From Gammaproteobacteria bacterium (lineage in GTDB: Bacteria > Pseudomonadota > Gammaproteobacteria > Steroidobacterales > Foliamicaceae): a stretch of DNA of 64,000 nucleotides. Below, in pieces: positions 25,374 to 34,569 of the stretch. Made by a program: the position numbers and the translations under genes. The stretch lies in contig VXYS01000006.1 of assembly GCA_009845905.1 (NCBI GenBank), positions 80,266 to 144,265 of the forward strand. Reading direction: 5' to 3'. Positions within the stretch are counted from its first letter, which is position 1; every line of letters starts with the position of its first letter. The notes below the pieces were generated by a model, which was not told the origin of the DNA, did not search any database, and was given only the letters and a program-made list of their open reading frames with translations.

Positions 25374-27782
25374 ATGAAGAAAGGCAGTATTCCCTTTGGT
25401 TTTCTGGCGCTTGCGCTGATCGCTCCGATGGCCGTCGCGCAGGACGGCATGGTCCTCGAAGAGATCATCGTGACGGCCCAGCGCCGTGAGCAGAGCCTGC
25501 AGGAAGTTCCCGTGGCGGTCACCGCATTCACGGGCGAGGCGCTTGAGATCGCCAACATCACGGAGGCGGCCCAGTACCTCAACCTGACGCCCAACGTGAG
25601 CTACACGGAAGACGGGCAAGTGGGCTCCCGCGGCATCAGCATCGCAATGCGCGGCGTCAGCAACATCAACACCGACGAGAGTTCCTTCATTCAGTCGATC
25701 GGCGTTTATCTGGACGAATTCAGCGTGGCGTCGGTGGGGCAGGGCACCGTAAACCCGCAATTGCAGGACCTGGAGCGCATCGAAGTGCTGCGCGGTCCGC
25801 AGGGCACCTACTTCGGCCGCAACGCCGTGGGCGGCGCGCTCAACCTGACCACCCGCAAGCCGCAGCCCGAGTTCGACGGCAGCGCTTCCGTGGGTTTCCG
25901 GACATTTGAAAACGCCGCCGAACAGTACGACTTCAGCGGCATGATCAACCTGCCGGTATCGGACAATTTCATGTTGCGCGGCGTGCTCTACTATGAGGAT
26001 TCAGGCGGCCTGGTCGAGAACATCGTGCCCGGCGGCGGAGATTCCGGCCACGATTACACGATGGTCCGGCTGTCCGCGCGCTGGCTGCTCGACGACGCCA
26101 CCACCGTGGACCTCATGCTGATGAACAGCGACGAGCAGCAGGGCCACGACGAGAACGTGCCCTCCGGCGTGCTGGACACCGACTCGGTGGCCACTTTCCA
26201 GTTTCGCGGGCCCGGGAGCGAGTTCGTCGCGCCCATTGACCCCGGCACCGGTTTCTGGCCCGACAACCGCAGCAAGACCGCGCGCTCGGCAATCGGCGAG
26301 AAGAACGACAACACGACCAGCATAGCGGTCCTGAAGGTGGCGCGCGAATTGTCCGACACGATGACGCTGAACTGGATCAGCGGCTGGATCGACACCGATC
26401 TGGACCGGGTCTTCGATAACGACCTGGTCGCCGAGAATGTCGTGTTCCGGGAGCAGACCCGCGAAGGCACGTCGTTCAGCACCGAACTGCGCCTCGACAT
26501 TACGTCGGATGTCTATGACTGGACGGTGGGCGCGCTGTACGCCCGCGACGAGAAGGACACCGAAAACGCGGTTCAGCTGGGCACCACCACCGTCGTTCAA
26601 GGGATACAGATCGGCGGCCTGCCTCCTACCTTCCTCAATGACATCTTCGGGCGTCCTTTCTGCCTGGGCTGCAGCACGCGCGGGTTCGAATTGACCAGCA
26701 TCGCCGTGTTTACGGACCTGACCTGGCATGTGAATGAGCGCTTCGATCTGACGCTCGGCGGGCGCTATACCTCCGACGACGTGACCAACACGTTTTTGCC
26801 GATCGGACCGGCCGGCGGCCCCCGCTGGCCGAACGACCTGGTGCCGACAGAAGCAATCAGCAATGAAGACACTTTCAGCGACCTGTCGCCGCGTCTTGCG
26901 CTGTCCTACGACCTCTCCGACGAGGCCACGGTTTACGCGACCGTGTCGCGGGGTTACAAGGCCGGCGGTTTCTCGCTCGATCGCAACGGCGCCGACAATT
27001 CGGCGGTGAACGAAGTCTTTGATCCGGAAATTCTTACCAATTACGAGGTGGGCGTGAAATCCGAATTGTTCGGTGGTCGCGCGCGCTTCAATGCCGCGGC
27101 TTTCCTGCTGGACTGGCAGGATCTGCAACTGGAGACTTTCTTCTTCCTGGTTCCGGGTGACGCCACCTCGAATGTGCAGTTGACGATCAACGTGGAGGAG
27201 GCGCGCGCCACGGGACTCGAGGCGGAGCTCGCGGCGCTGCTGACCGACAACCTGACGCTGACCGGCGGCATCGGCGTGATCGACACGGAAATCCAGAGCG
27301 ACGACGTGGCGCGGCTGAGCGGCAACCTGTTCGTGAACCTCAAGGGCCAGCCGCTGCCCCGGGCGCCGGAACTGACCTTCAGCATGGCGGCCGACTACCG
27401 GTTCACGCTGGATCAGTGGGACGGATGGGCGCGGCTGGAATACATCTACAAGGACTCGCAGTACTCCACCATCGAGGACGTGACCTATCTGCAGACCAGC
27501 GGCGTGACGGTTTATGGCGATCCGCTCACGCAGATGAATCCGATTGCGCAGGTGCCCAGCCGCACAGACGGATTTCCGTTCCGTACTCCGGAGGCGGACA
27601 TCGTCAACCTGCGCGTCGGCGTGAATCTGGACGAGTGCTGGGAGGTCGTGGGCTACGTCGAGAACCTGACGGACGAGGCGTACTACACGGGCACCGGCGA
27701 GAACTTCGGCTTGAGCGGGTTCCGCCTGCGTCCGCATCCGCGTATCTGGGGCGCCAAGGTCAGCTACAAGTTTGGCCGCTAG
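25374..27782 (+). CDS. TonB-dependent outer-membrane receptor
   Basis: An 802-residue receptor. Signal peptide 1-22 ('FLALALIAPMAVAQ') is followed by a TonB-box-like 'EEIIVTAQRREQSLQEVPVAV' region, a plug domain (through 'RIEVLRGPQGTYFGRNAVGGALNL' near residue 160) and a 22-strand-type barrel ending 'WGAKVSYKFGR'. This opening is typical of the large environmental TonB receptor group that imports non-iron substrates, including sugars and hydrophobic compounds. Flanking catabolic genes suggest uptake of an organic substrate rather than iron, which is inference. The start has a GGAGGA site. Confidence 0.92.
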   Translation: MKKGSIPFGFLALALIAPMAVAQDGMVLEEIIVTAQRREQSLQEVPVAVTAFTGEALEIANITEAAQYLNLTPNVSYTEDGQVGSRGISIAMRGVSNINTDESSFIQSIGVYLDEFSVASVGQGTVNPQLQDLERIEVLRGPQGTYFGRNAVGGALNLTTRKPQPEFDGSASVGFRTFENAAEQYDFSGMINLPVSDNFMLRGVLYYEDSGGLVENIVPGGGDSGHDYTMVRLSARWLLDDATTVDLMLMNSDEQQGHDENVPSGVLDTDSVATFQFRGPGSEFVAPIDPGTGFWPDNRSKTARSAIGEKNDNTTSIAVLKVARELSDTMTLNWISGWIDTDLDRVFDNDLVAENVVFREQTREGTSFSTELRLDITSDVYDWTVGALYARDEKDTENAVQLGTTTVVQGIQIGGLPPTFLNDIFGRPFCLGCSTRGFELTSIAVFTDLTWHVNERFDLTLGGRYTSDDVTNTFLPIGPAGGPRWPNDLVPTEAISNEDTFSDLSPRLALSYDLSDEATVYATVSRGYKAGGFSLDRNGADNSAVNEVFDPEILTNYEVGVKSELFGGRARFNAAAFLLDWQDLQLETFFFLVPGDATSNVQLTINVEEARATGLEAELAALLTDNLTLTGGIGVIDTEIQSDDVARLSGNLFVNLKGQPLPRAPELTFSMAADYRFTLDQWDGWARLEYIYKDSQYSTIEDVTYLQTSGVTVYGDPLTQMNPIAQVPSRTDGFPFRTPEADIVNLRVGVNLDECWEVVGYVENLTDEAYYTGTGENFGLSGFRLRPHPRIWGAKVSYKFGR

Positions 27783-28647
27783 TCGGCCGGCGAAGGACGC
27801 TTTCATTCCCGGCGTGATTGCGTCGGGAATGGTGTGCCTCGCGCTGGCGTTTCTCGCGTCGTCTCCAGCGGCTGCCCAGACCCGGGACGTCAATTTCGCC
27901 GTTGTGGGCAAGCACGCGGGGTATGAGCAGACCGGCGCCGGCAAGCCCAGGCGCCAGTACTACTCGTTTTTCTCGGAAATCTTCCTCGCCGACGGGACGC
28001 CGCTGGGCGAAGCTGTGCTGGTCCGGCCCGATGGCCGCGAGGTTCAGTTCACGGATCAGCGCGCCGTGGTCGGTCCTTCAAGAGACCAGATCCTGCTCAT
28101 TCGGGGCGATCGGACCTACGACAGCGAGGCGGAAATCGACCGGGAATGGCCCAATGGCGAGTACGTCTTCCGTTACTCGCCGCCGGGCGCGGCCGATCCG
28201 GTGTCCATACCCGTCCGGCTCGGCGAGGGCCGATACCCCCAGGGCCCGCAGGTGTGGCTGGTGCAGAACGGCGAGCAGGTCCCCTCCGACAGCGTCGATT
28301 CCACGCTTGACCTTGTCGTCCGCTACATGCCTTTCGATTCCGGTCGTTCGGACCCGCGCGAAATCGTCGACGACATGATCTTCGTGATACTGCGCGACGA
28401 AGAGAACTACAAGGTGGACCACAGCGGCCGTCCCTTCCAGGGCCAGCGCTTCATGCTTTATTCGGACACCGAACGCGTCATTCCCGCGGGTGCGCTGGCG
28501 CCCGCAAGCCGATATGCCCTGAGCGTGGAGCACGCGATTCTCGAGGAAACGGCCCGCGGCTCAGGCGTGCCGGTGATGTCAACCCGGGCGGTCACGACGG
28601 CGCTGGAGATTCACACGCTGCCGCCGCTTCCGCAGACGATGGACTAG
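27772..28647 (+). CDS. Secreted protein of unknown function
   Basis: A 291-residue protein with a hydrophobic signal ('VIASGMVCLALAFLASSPAAAQ') and a beta-rich mature part; no family recognised. 'YYSFFSEIFLADGTPLGEAVLVRPDGREVQF' and 'YALSVEHAILEE' suggest an immunoglobulin-like or lipocalin-like fold, but this is only an impression. The frame starts at TTG 27772, overlapping the receptor gene; GTG at 27814 is an alternative start closer to the signal core. Likely cotranscribed with the TonB receptor. Its stop codon shares the palindromic CTAG with the stop of the convergent sulfatase. Confidence 0.6.
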   Translation: MAASRPAKDAFIPGVIASGMVCLALAFLASSPAAAQTRDVNFAVVGKHAGYEQTGAGKPRRQYYSFFSEIFLADGTPLGEAVLVRPDGREVQFTDQRAVVGPSRDQILLIRGDRTYDSEAEIDREWPNGEYVFRYSPPGAADPVSIPVRLGEGRYPQGPQVWLVQNGEQVPSDSVDSTLDLVVRYMPFDSGRSDPREIVDDMIFVILRDEENYKVDHSGRPFQGQRFMLYSDTERVIPAGALAPASRYALSVEHAILEETARGSGVPVMSTRAVTTALEIHTLPPLPQTMD

Positions 28648-30173
28648 TCCTTGTAGTCTTCGATATCGGCCGGGTTCGGCTGCCGATAGATCGATTCGGG
28701 AAATTCGGCCTGTTCGGCGCCGGCGGGCGTGCGAAAGCGCAAACCGTGACCTTCCTTGATCGTGTAGGGAACCTGCGGCTGTCCCCCGGTTTCGAGGTTC
28801 AGTGAATACAGGCGTTGCCGCAGTTGCCGTACGACAAGCGTGTGGTCGGGGTCACCGATCAGATTGCGCATTTCTCCCGGGTCGCTTCGCAGGTCGTACA
28901 ACTCGTCCGTATCCCAGATGCCGTGGTACTGAATGAGCTTGAAGTCGTCGGTGCGAAGCGCGAAAGTCGTGGGCGTCTGGGGGAATACCCAGTTCCAGAA
29001 ATACTCGTAATACAGCTCGGAACGCCAGTCCTGCACGCTCTCGCCACGGGCCAGCGGAGCGAAATCGACGCCGTGCACGGGACTCGAAGGCGTAACGCCG
29101 GCCAGCGCAAGGAGGCTCGGCGCGATGTCGATGTTGGCCACCATCTCGTCCACCACCGTGCCCGCGGGGAAGCGCCCGGGCGCGTAGGCGAGCAGCGGCA
29201 CGCGGATGGATTCCTCATAGGCGTTGCGTTTGTCGATCAGTCCGTGTTCGCCGAACAGGAAGCCGTTGTCGCCCATGAACACCACGATCGTGTCCTGCGC
29301 GATGCCCCGGTCGTCGATCCATGCGAACAGCCTTCCCAGGCTGTCGTCAACCGCGGCCAGCGCACGGTTGTAGTTGCGCTTGTATTCGCGAATGTCGAGG
29401 TCGCCGTGATAGGCGAAATCCACGCCGTGCCAGCTGTTGCGCTGGTTGCGGACCCACATGGGCTTGCCCGCGTAGTTTTCCGGCGTGTCCGCCGAACTGT
29501 CGGGAAGCCTGATTTCAACGTCCGCGTAGAGCTCCCTGTGCCGATCCGCGGGCGCGAAATCCGCATGCACGGCCTTGTGCGACAAATACAGGAAGAACGG
29601 TTTTCCGCGATCGCGCCCTTTCAGCCACTCCATCGCGTAGTCGGTCAATTCGTCGGTAATGTAGCCCTGCTGCGGAACGCGGTCTCCGTTGACGTTGATC
29701 GTGCTGCCGTCAACGGGGAAATAGTTGCCCTGTCCGGCGAAACTGACCCAGTGATCGAATCCCGGCTGTTTTTCGTCGCCGTGCAGGCCCATATGCCACT
29801 TTCCCACATACGCGGTCTGGTAACCGGCCGCCTGCAGGTCCTGAGGAAAGAAGCGTATGCCGGGACTCAGGCTGCGCTCCAGATTGTCGACCACGCCGTG
29901 CGCGTGGGCATAGAGGCCGGTGAGGATGGAAGCGCGGCTCGGCGAGCATAGCGAGGTCGTCACGAAGGCGTTTCTGAAATGCACGCCCTCCGCCGCGAGC
30001 CGGTCCATGTTCGGCGTGTTGATTTCGTCATTCCGGAAACCCAGGGCGTCATATCTCTGGTCGTCCGTGAGCACGAAGATGATGTTCGGCCGAGTCGGCG
30101 CAACCGCGGGGTCCTGCACGCACGCGGAGAGCGGAATCAGCAGCGGCATCAATGTCAGACACAATTTCCTCAT
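28644..30173 (-). CDS. Sulfatase (type I, formylglycine) lipoprotein
   Basis: A 509-residue enzyme with a lipoprotein signal (Cys18 in 'IPLSACV'). The formylglycine motif is Cys76-S-P-S-Arg80 in 'TTSLCSPSRASILTG'. Metal ligands are seen in 'VLTDDQRYDALG' and 'FMGDNGFLFGEHGL', and 'VGKWHMG' is the usual Lys/His segment. It hydrolyses sulfate esters in the periplasm; the C-terminal 'ELYDLRSDPGE' is typical of arylsulfatases and heparan/choline-type relatives. It requires a formylglycine-generating enzyme, not seen here. The gene lies 41 bases downstream of the Rieske beta gene, probably in one operon. Confidence 0.9.
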   Translation of the reverse strand: MRKLCLTLMPLLIPLSACVQDPAVAPTRPNIIFVLTDDQRYDALGFRNDEINTPNMDRLAAEGVHFRNAFVTTSLCSPSRASILTGLYAHAHGVVDNLERSLSPGIRFFPQDLQAAGYQTAYVGKWHMGLHGDEKQPGFDHWVSFAGQGNYFPVDGSTINVNGDRVPQQGYITDELTDYAMEWLKGRDRGKPFFLYLSHKAVHADFAPADRHRELYADVEIRLPDSSADTPENYAGKPMWVRNQRNSWHGVDFAYHGDLDIREYKRNYNRALAAVDDSLGRLFAWIDDRGIAQDTIVVFMGDNGFLFGEHGLIDKRNAYEESIRVPLLAYAPGRFPAGTVVDEMVANIDIAPSLLALAGVTPSSPVHGVDFAPLARGESVQDWRSELYYEYFWNWVFPQTPTTFALRTDDFKLIQYHGIWDTDELYDLRSDPGEMRNLIGDPDHTLVVRQLRQRLYSLNLETGGQPQVPYTIKEGHGLRFRTPAGAEQAEFPESIYRQPNPADIEDYKD

Positions 30174-30214
30174 GGTTGCATTCCTTCCTGCCGTAACGGG
30201 CCGTGTCACCCGGG

Positions 30215-30724
30215 CTAGAAAAAGACCTCCAGCGGCTCGTGCGGCGCGTCGCAGTCGACAAGGTCCACACGTTTTTCGCGAATCCGAAAACTCTTTCCGC
30301 CGGGCGCCAGCCGGTAGGTGAACAGGCCCGCGAAGTTGCGGACTCTCTCGCCCCGGCGCTCGATCATCTGAAACCGCCGCCCCACGATCCAGTCGCCGCT
30401 TTCCGTTTCGATTTCACGAAGCGCCGCCGGTCCCACGGTCCGGCTCGTGCGAATCCCGCCGGCGAGGGAATGCGCGGCCTCGTGCGTGATGCGATCGATG
30501 CGCATTCGCATCAGCCCGCGGCTCTCGCGAAAAAGGGACGAGTGCGATTGCGCGTCGTCCTGGGCGGGCGACAGCGGCACCCAGTAGAGGCAATCTTCGC
30601 TGAACAGCCCCAGCCATTCGTCGTACCGCCCCAGGTTCAGGTATTCGCATTCCAGGTACAGGACGCGTTCTGCCGCCCTGAGCCGCGACGAAGGTACTTC
30701 GACGTTTTCCGGCAGGACGATCAC
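30215..30724 (-). CDS. Aromatic-ring-hydroxylating dioxygenase, beta subunit
   Basis: A 169-residue NTF2-like small subunit of a Rieske non-heme iron oxygenase. The pattern 'FLYxE...LNLGRYDEWLGLFSEDCLYWVPL' and 'RTSRTVG' fits the ring-hydroxylating beta family, which is structural rather than catalytic. The start is GTG, only three bases after the alpha-subunit stop, so both subunits are translated from one message. No reductase follows; a sulfatase does. Confidence 0.88.
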   Translation of the reverse strand: MIVLPENVEVPSSRLRAAERVLYLECEYLNLGRYDEWLGLFSEDCLYWVPLSPAQDDAQSHSSLFRESRGLMRMRIDRITHEAAHSLAGGIRTSRTVGPAALREIETESGDWIVGRRFQMIERRGERVRNFAGLFTYRLAPGGKSFRIREKRVDLVDCDAPHEPLEVFF

Positions 30725-30727
30725 CTG

Positions 30728-31978
30728 CTATTCCCCCATGTAGGCCCGCCAGGCGCGGTACTGGGACCGAACGTATTCTTCGCTCAGCGCAGTGTCCGGG
30801 CCGGGACCGGGCTTTTCGTCCCGGCGATGCTGGCTGACCTGTCCCGGCAGACCCTCAAGTCCCCGCTGGACCCGGCGATAGGCCTCGGCATCGTCCGGCT
30901 TGACCAGCGAAGAGGGCGAGTGAATCGTGTTGGCGTAGCGGATGTTGCGCAGGAAGTGTGACTCCGGCGCGCCTTCCGCCTTCAACGTCCAGCTCTCGAC
31001 CAGCGTGCGGTCCGGCGCCAGCGGGGTGAGCCGGCGCATCTGCATGTACTGCGGATGGGCCGAGGCGCCAGGGTAGAAGCAGGCGTTGTGCAGGTTGCGG
31101 GTCAGCGCCCGGTCCGCGCGCCCGGCGCCCCAGGCATTGTCCAGCGCCTCGCGGTAACCGGCGTCCCTTCCGTCCGCTTCCTTGCGAAAGCCGCTCATGT
31201 CGCTATGGCCGTGCGGGTGACAGCGCACCGCAAGCTCGCCGAACGTGGCCAGCGGCTGGCCGTTGGCGGCGACCCAGCGAACTTCTTCCCGGGGCTCTTC
31301 CTTTGCGGCGGCGGCGCGGGCGGCGGAGATCGAGGACTCGTGCACGTGCGGCGGGTGCAGGCCGTCGTGCAGGTTCTCCAGGTACACCTTCCAGTTGCAG
31401 CGCAGCACGATGGCCAGCCGGCCGCCGGCCACGCCGAGCCTGCCGGTGGGTGAGCGGTCTGCCATCAGGTCCAGGGCCTCGCTCGCCGGGCCCAGAAACT
31501 CCGCCAGCGGCAGCGGCTTTTCGGGTTCCTCCAGGCGCACGAAAGCGAAATCGCGGTACGTTTCCACCGGATACGATTCGAGCGACCAGGCCGGGTCACC
31601 GCAGCGCGGCGCGTCATCGCCCCTGTAACCGCCGGGCAGCGGAAGCTGCTTCAGCGCCCCGTCGGTCGCGTAGGTCCAACCGTGATACGGGCAGCGCAAT
31701 CGCCGGGCCCGGCCGCAATCGCGCCCAACAACGGTAGCGCCGCGATGGGCGCAGCGGTTAAGCAAAGCGCGCGGTGTGCCGTCCTCGTGGCGGATCAGGA
31801 TCAGTGGCCGGCCGGCCACCGTTGCGCGCCGGTAGTCGCCCGGCTGCGGAATCTCGCTTAAGTGCCCGACGTAGTTCCAGCAGCGGGCGAACACCCGTTC
31901 GATTTCCGCGGCGAATACCTCGCGGCTCGTATAGACCCGCCCGTCGACGGCCCCATCCCGAACCATTTCCCCGAACAT
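30728..31978 (-). CDS. Rieske aromatic-ring-hydroxylating oxygenase, alpha subunit
   Basis: A 416-residue catalytic subunit. The Rieske cluster is bound by Cys76, His78 ('CAHRG'), Cys96 and His99 ('CPYHGW'). The mononuclear iron site is Asp205, His208 and His213 in 'ENLHDGLHPPHVHE'. It adds oxygen to an aromatic or related ring; the exact substrate cannot be read. The start at 31978 is 24 bases from the start of a divergent MFS gene, so the two promoters must overlap or lie inside the opposing genes. Electron donor proteins are not in the operon; the ferredoxin at 24.9 kb is the nearest candidate. Confidence 0.9.
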   Translation of the reverse strand: MFGEMVRDGAVDGRVYTSREVFAAEIERVFARCWNYVGHLSEIPQPGDYRRATVAGRPLILIRHEDGTPRALLNRCAHRGATVVGRDCGRARRLRCPYHGWTYATDGALKQLPLPGGYRGDDAPRCGDPAWSLESYPVETYRDFAFVRLEEPEKPLPLAEFLGPASEALDLMADRSPTGRLGVAGGRLAIVLRCNWKVYLENLHDGLHPPHVHESSISAARAAAAKEEPREEVRWVAANGQPLATFGELAVRCHPHGHSDMSGFRKEADGRDAGYREALDNAWGAGRADRALTRNLHNACFYPGASAHPQYMQMRRLTPLAPDRTLVESWTLKAEGAPESHFLRNIRYANTIHSPSSLVKPDDAEAYRRVQRGLEGLPGQVSQHRRDEKPGPGPDTALSEEYVRSQYRAWRAYMGE

Positions 31979-32002
31979 GGCCGCATATAGTATGCGCGGG
32001 CC

Positions 32003-33238
32003 ATGGGGAAAGGCGTGCAAAGTCGAGCAGGGCGATGGTGGATCGTGGCCGTGGCGGCCTTCGGCTTGTCCACCAGCCCCGGCCAGTTCGCCTACGGCGC
32101 CTTCAGCCTCTTCATCGAGCCGCTGGAGCAGGAATTCGGCTGGGCGCGCGCCGACATGAGCCTGGCGCTGACCCTGTTCACCCTCTGTCTTGCCGTGACC
32201 CTGCCGTTCATCGGGCGGCTGGTGGACCGCTACGGGTCCAGGCGAGTGCTGGCGCCTTCGATGCTGGTGCTCGGCGTCGGCCTGTGCGTGCTGGGCTGGC
32301 GGCTGGACGCGCTCTGGATACTGCTGACCGTCTATGTGCTGATCGGCGTGCTCGGGGCCGGCGCCAACAGCCCGCCCTATATGCGCACGGTCTCGTCCTG
32401 GTTCGATCGCCGCCGCGGGCTGGCGATCGGTACGGCCATGGCCGGGGCCGGGCTCGGTTACGCCTACGTGCCGCCCATGGTGCGCTACATCAACGACGCG
32501 TACGGCTGGCGGTTCAGCTTCCTGGCGCTTGGGGCGATCATCATCTTCGTGGCCACGCCGCTGGTGGCCCTGTTCCTGAAGGACCCGCCGCGCCCGCGGA
32601 CCGCCGCAACGCCGGGCCCGGAAGGAGCCGTGGTCGAAACCACCGGGGACGCCTGGCGCGAGGCGATGGGCCGCGGCGTGTTCTGGATGCTGATATGCGT
32701 GTTCGCGCTGCTGTCGTTCAGCCTCTACGGCATGCTGGCGCACTTCAAGCCCATGCTCAGCGGCATGGGCATTCCGGGCGAGGAAGCCGGATGGATCGCC
32801 GGCATGGTGGGCATCGCCGTGATGGTCTCGCGGGTCGTGATCGGCTATCTGATCGACCGGATCTTCGCGCCCCGCGTCGCACTGGTGGTGTTTCTGCTTT
32901 CCGCGGCGGGAATGGCCGTCCTGTCCACAGGCAACGCGCCGGGATTCGCGATACCCGCGGCCTTGCTGCTGGGCCTGAGTATGGGCGCGGAAATCGATCT
33001 GCTCGCCTATCTCGCGGGGCGCTATTTCGGCCTCAAGTCCTTCGCCGTGATATACGGCCTGCTGTTCAGCGCGTTTCTGGCCGGCACCGCGCTCGGTCCC
33101 TGGGCCTACGGAGCGGCCTACGACGCCGACGGTTCCTACGCGGCCATGCTGCTCGTCGGCGCCGGCTGCTGCGCCGTCGCCGCGCTGATCACCGGCTTTT
33201 TGCCGCGCTGGCCCGAAGCCGCGAGGGCGCCTCGATGA
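32003..33238 (+). CDS. MFS transporter, monocarboxylate/oxalate-formate-like
   Basis: A 411-residue carrier with 12 helices, resembling OFA/monocarboxylate porters: 'GAFSLFIEPLEQEFGWARADMSLALT' after helix 1, motif A 'GRLVDRYGSRRVLA', and 'SSWFDRRRGLAIGTAMAGAGLG'. It likely imports or exports an organic acid. It overlaps the following UbiD gene by four bases (ATGA), tying transport to decarboxylation, and is divergent from the Rieske oxygenase. Confidence 0.85.
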   Translation: MGKGVQSRAGRWWIVAVAAFGLSTSPGQFAYGAFSLFIEPLEQEFGWARADMSLALTLFTLCLAVTLPFIGRLVDRYGSRRVLAPSMLVLGVGLCVLGWRLDALWILLTVYVLIGVLGAGANSPPYMRTVSSWFDRRRGLAIGTAMAGAGLGYAYVPPMVRYINDAYGWRFSFLALGAIIIFVATPLVALFLKDPPRPRTAATPGPEGAVVETTGDAWREAMGRGVFWMLICVFALLSFSLYGMLAHFKPMLSGMGIPGEEAGWIAGMVGIAVMVSRVVIGYLIDRIFAPRVALVVFLLSAAGMAVLSTGNAPGFAIPAALLLGLSMGAEIDLLAYLAGRYFGLKSFAVIYGLLFSAFLAGTALGPWAYGAAYDADGSYAAMLLVGAGCCAVAALITGFLPRWPEAARAPR

Positions 33239-34569
33239 GGAAGTGGGTGAACAGGCTGGCCGAGGCCGGCGAACTGCTGACCGTGGACAGGGCGGTCGAT
33301 CCGCGATTCGAGCTGGCGGCGGTGACCAAGCGCGCCCAGCAGGCAGGCAATCGCCCGATCCTGTTCCGAAACGTCAAGGGGACGCCGCTTGAAGTCGTGA
33401 CCAACCTGTTTGCCGATGAACAGCGCCTGCGAAGCCTGGTGCCCGTGAGCGACGGACCTTTCGCCGCCGCCTACGCGAGCATGCTGGACGCGGCGGAGTC
33501 CCGGGTCGAACCCCCGACGCGGGAGGCCCCGCCGTCCGGCGACCTTCAACAGGGACAGCTTTCCGATCTGCCGCTGATCACCTACCACGAGCGCGACGCG
33601 GGTCCGTATTTCACCGCGGCGATCGTGCTGGCCCGCGATCCCGATACCGGCGTGTCCAACCTGTCGTTTCACCGGGCGATGTACGCCGGTCCGCGGGAAC
33701 TGCGCCTGCGGCTGGGCGACAGTCACGATCTGACCGACTACCAGCGCCGCGCCGAGGAGGCCGGACGGGCGCTGCCCGTTGCGCTGCTGATCGGCGTGCC
33801 GCCGGCCGTGTTCATGGCCGCCGGCACTCACCTTCCGGCCGGAGTCGACGAGTACGCGCTGGCCGCCGAACTGGCGGGCAGGCGGGTGGACGTGTATTCC
33901 GGCGCGGACAGCCGCCTCCCGGTCCCCGTTGCCACCGAAGTCGTCGTCGAGGGCCGGATCCTGCCAGGGGAAAGGCGCCGGGAAGGGCCGTTCGGCGAGG
34001 TGCTCGGATACTACGTTCCCGAGGCCCCCAATCACGTCATGGAAGTCGAGCGCGTGACCTGGCGGCGCGATGCGAAGTTCCACAGCCTGCTGTGCGGTTC
34101 GCGCGAGGACCTCGCCCCGCTGGAAGCGATCAATGCAGCGCGCGTGTACCGCGACCTGAGCCGGCGCCTGCCCGGAATCGTAAACGTCTCCTGCGCACCG
34201 GCGTTCATGAACACGACGGTGCAGATCCGCCCGCAATACAGGGAGCACGCGCGGGATGTAATGGAAGTCGTTTTCGACAGCCACGCCGACTACAACCAGT
34301 TGTGCTGCGTGGTGGAGGAGGATGTGGACCTGAGCGACATGAACGCGGTGATGCACGCCTTCATCACGCGCGGACGCGTCGATGCGCGGACCCTGGTCAT
34401 CAGCGACCGCGCCGGGTTCTACCGGGACACCGAGGACGATTTCGTGGGCAGGGTAGGGCTGGACGCCACCCGTCCTTTCGGCCGCGAAGGCGAATTTGTC
34501 GTGAAGGAAGTGCCGGGGCTGGACGCCGTGCGGCTGGAGGATTACCTGACGCGCGGCAGCAGGATGTAG
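33235..34569 (+). CDS. UbiD family decarboxylase (prenylated-FMN dependent)
   Basis: A 444-residue enzyme of the UbiD superfamily, which uses prenylated FMN to (de)carboxylate aromatic or unsaturated acids. The active-site signature 'EGPFGEVLGYY' carries the two conserved Glu residues, and the flanking 'MEVERVTWRRDAKFHSLLCG' and 'NFS'-type segment ('SNLSFHRAMYAG') fit the family. A UbiX-type flavin prenyltransferase is not in the window. The 3' end overlaps the convergent thiamine-diphosphate enzyme gene by 28 bases. Coupled to an MFS upstream, so it probably acts on the imported acid. Confidence 0.9.
   Translation: MRKWVNRLAEAGELLTVDRAVDPRFELAAVTKRAQQAGNRPILFRNVKGTPLEVVTNLFADEQRLRSLVPVSDGPFAAAYASMLDAAESRVEPPTREAPPSGDLQQGQLSDLPLITYHERDAGPYFTAAIVLARDPDTGVSNLSFHRAMYAGPRELRLRLGDSHDLTDYQRRAEEAGRALPVALLIGVPPAVFMAAGTHLPAGVDEYALAAELAGRRVDVYSGADSRLPVPVATEVVVEGRILPGERRREGPFGEVLGYYVPEAPNHVMEVERVTWRRDAKFHSLLCGSREDLAPLEAINAARVYRDLSRRLPGIVNVSCAPAFMNTTVQIRPQYREHARDVMEVVFDSHADYNQLCCVVEEDVDLSDMNAVMHAFITRGRVDARTLVISDRAGFYRDTEDDFVGRVGLDATRPFGREGEFVVKEVPGLDAVRLEDYLTRGSRM

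Noticed and set aside
26001-27944. A 647-codon frame antisense to the TonB receptor
   Set aside because: No family motif, and the composition is a shadow of the receptor reading frame.
31979-32743. Upstream extension of the Rieske alpha subunit on the minus strand
   Set aside because: It is antisense to a clear MFS transporter and has low-complexity His/Gln-rich content.
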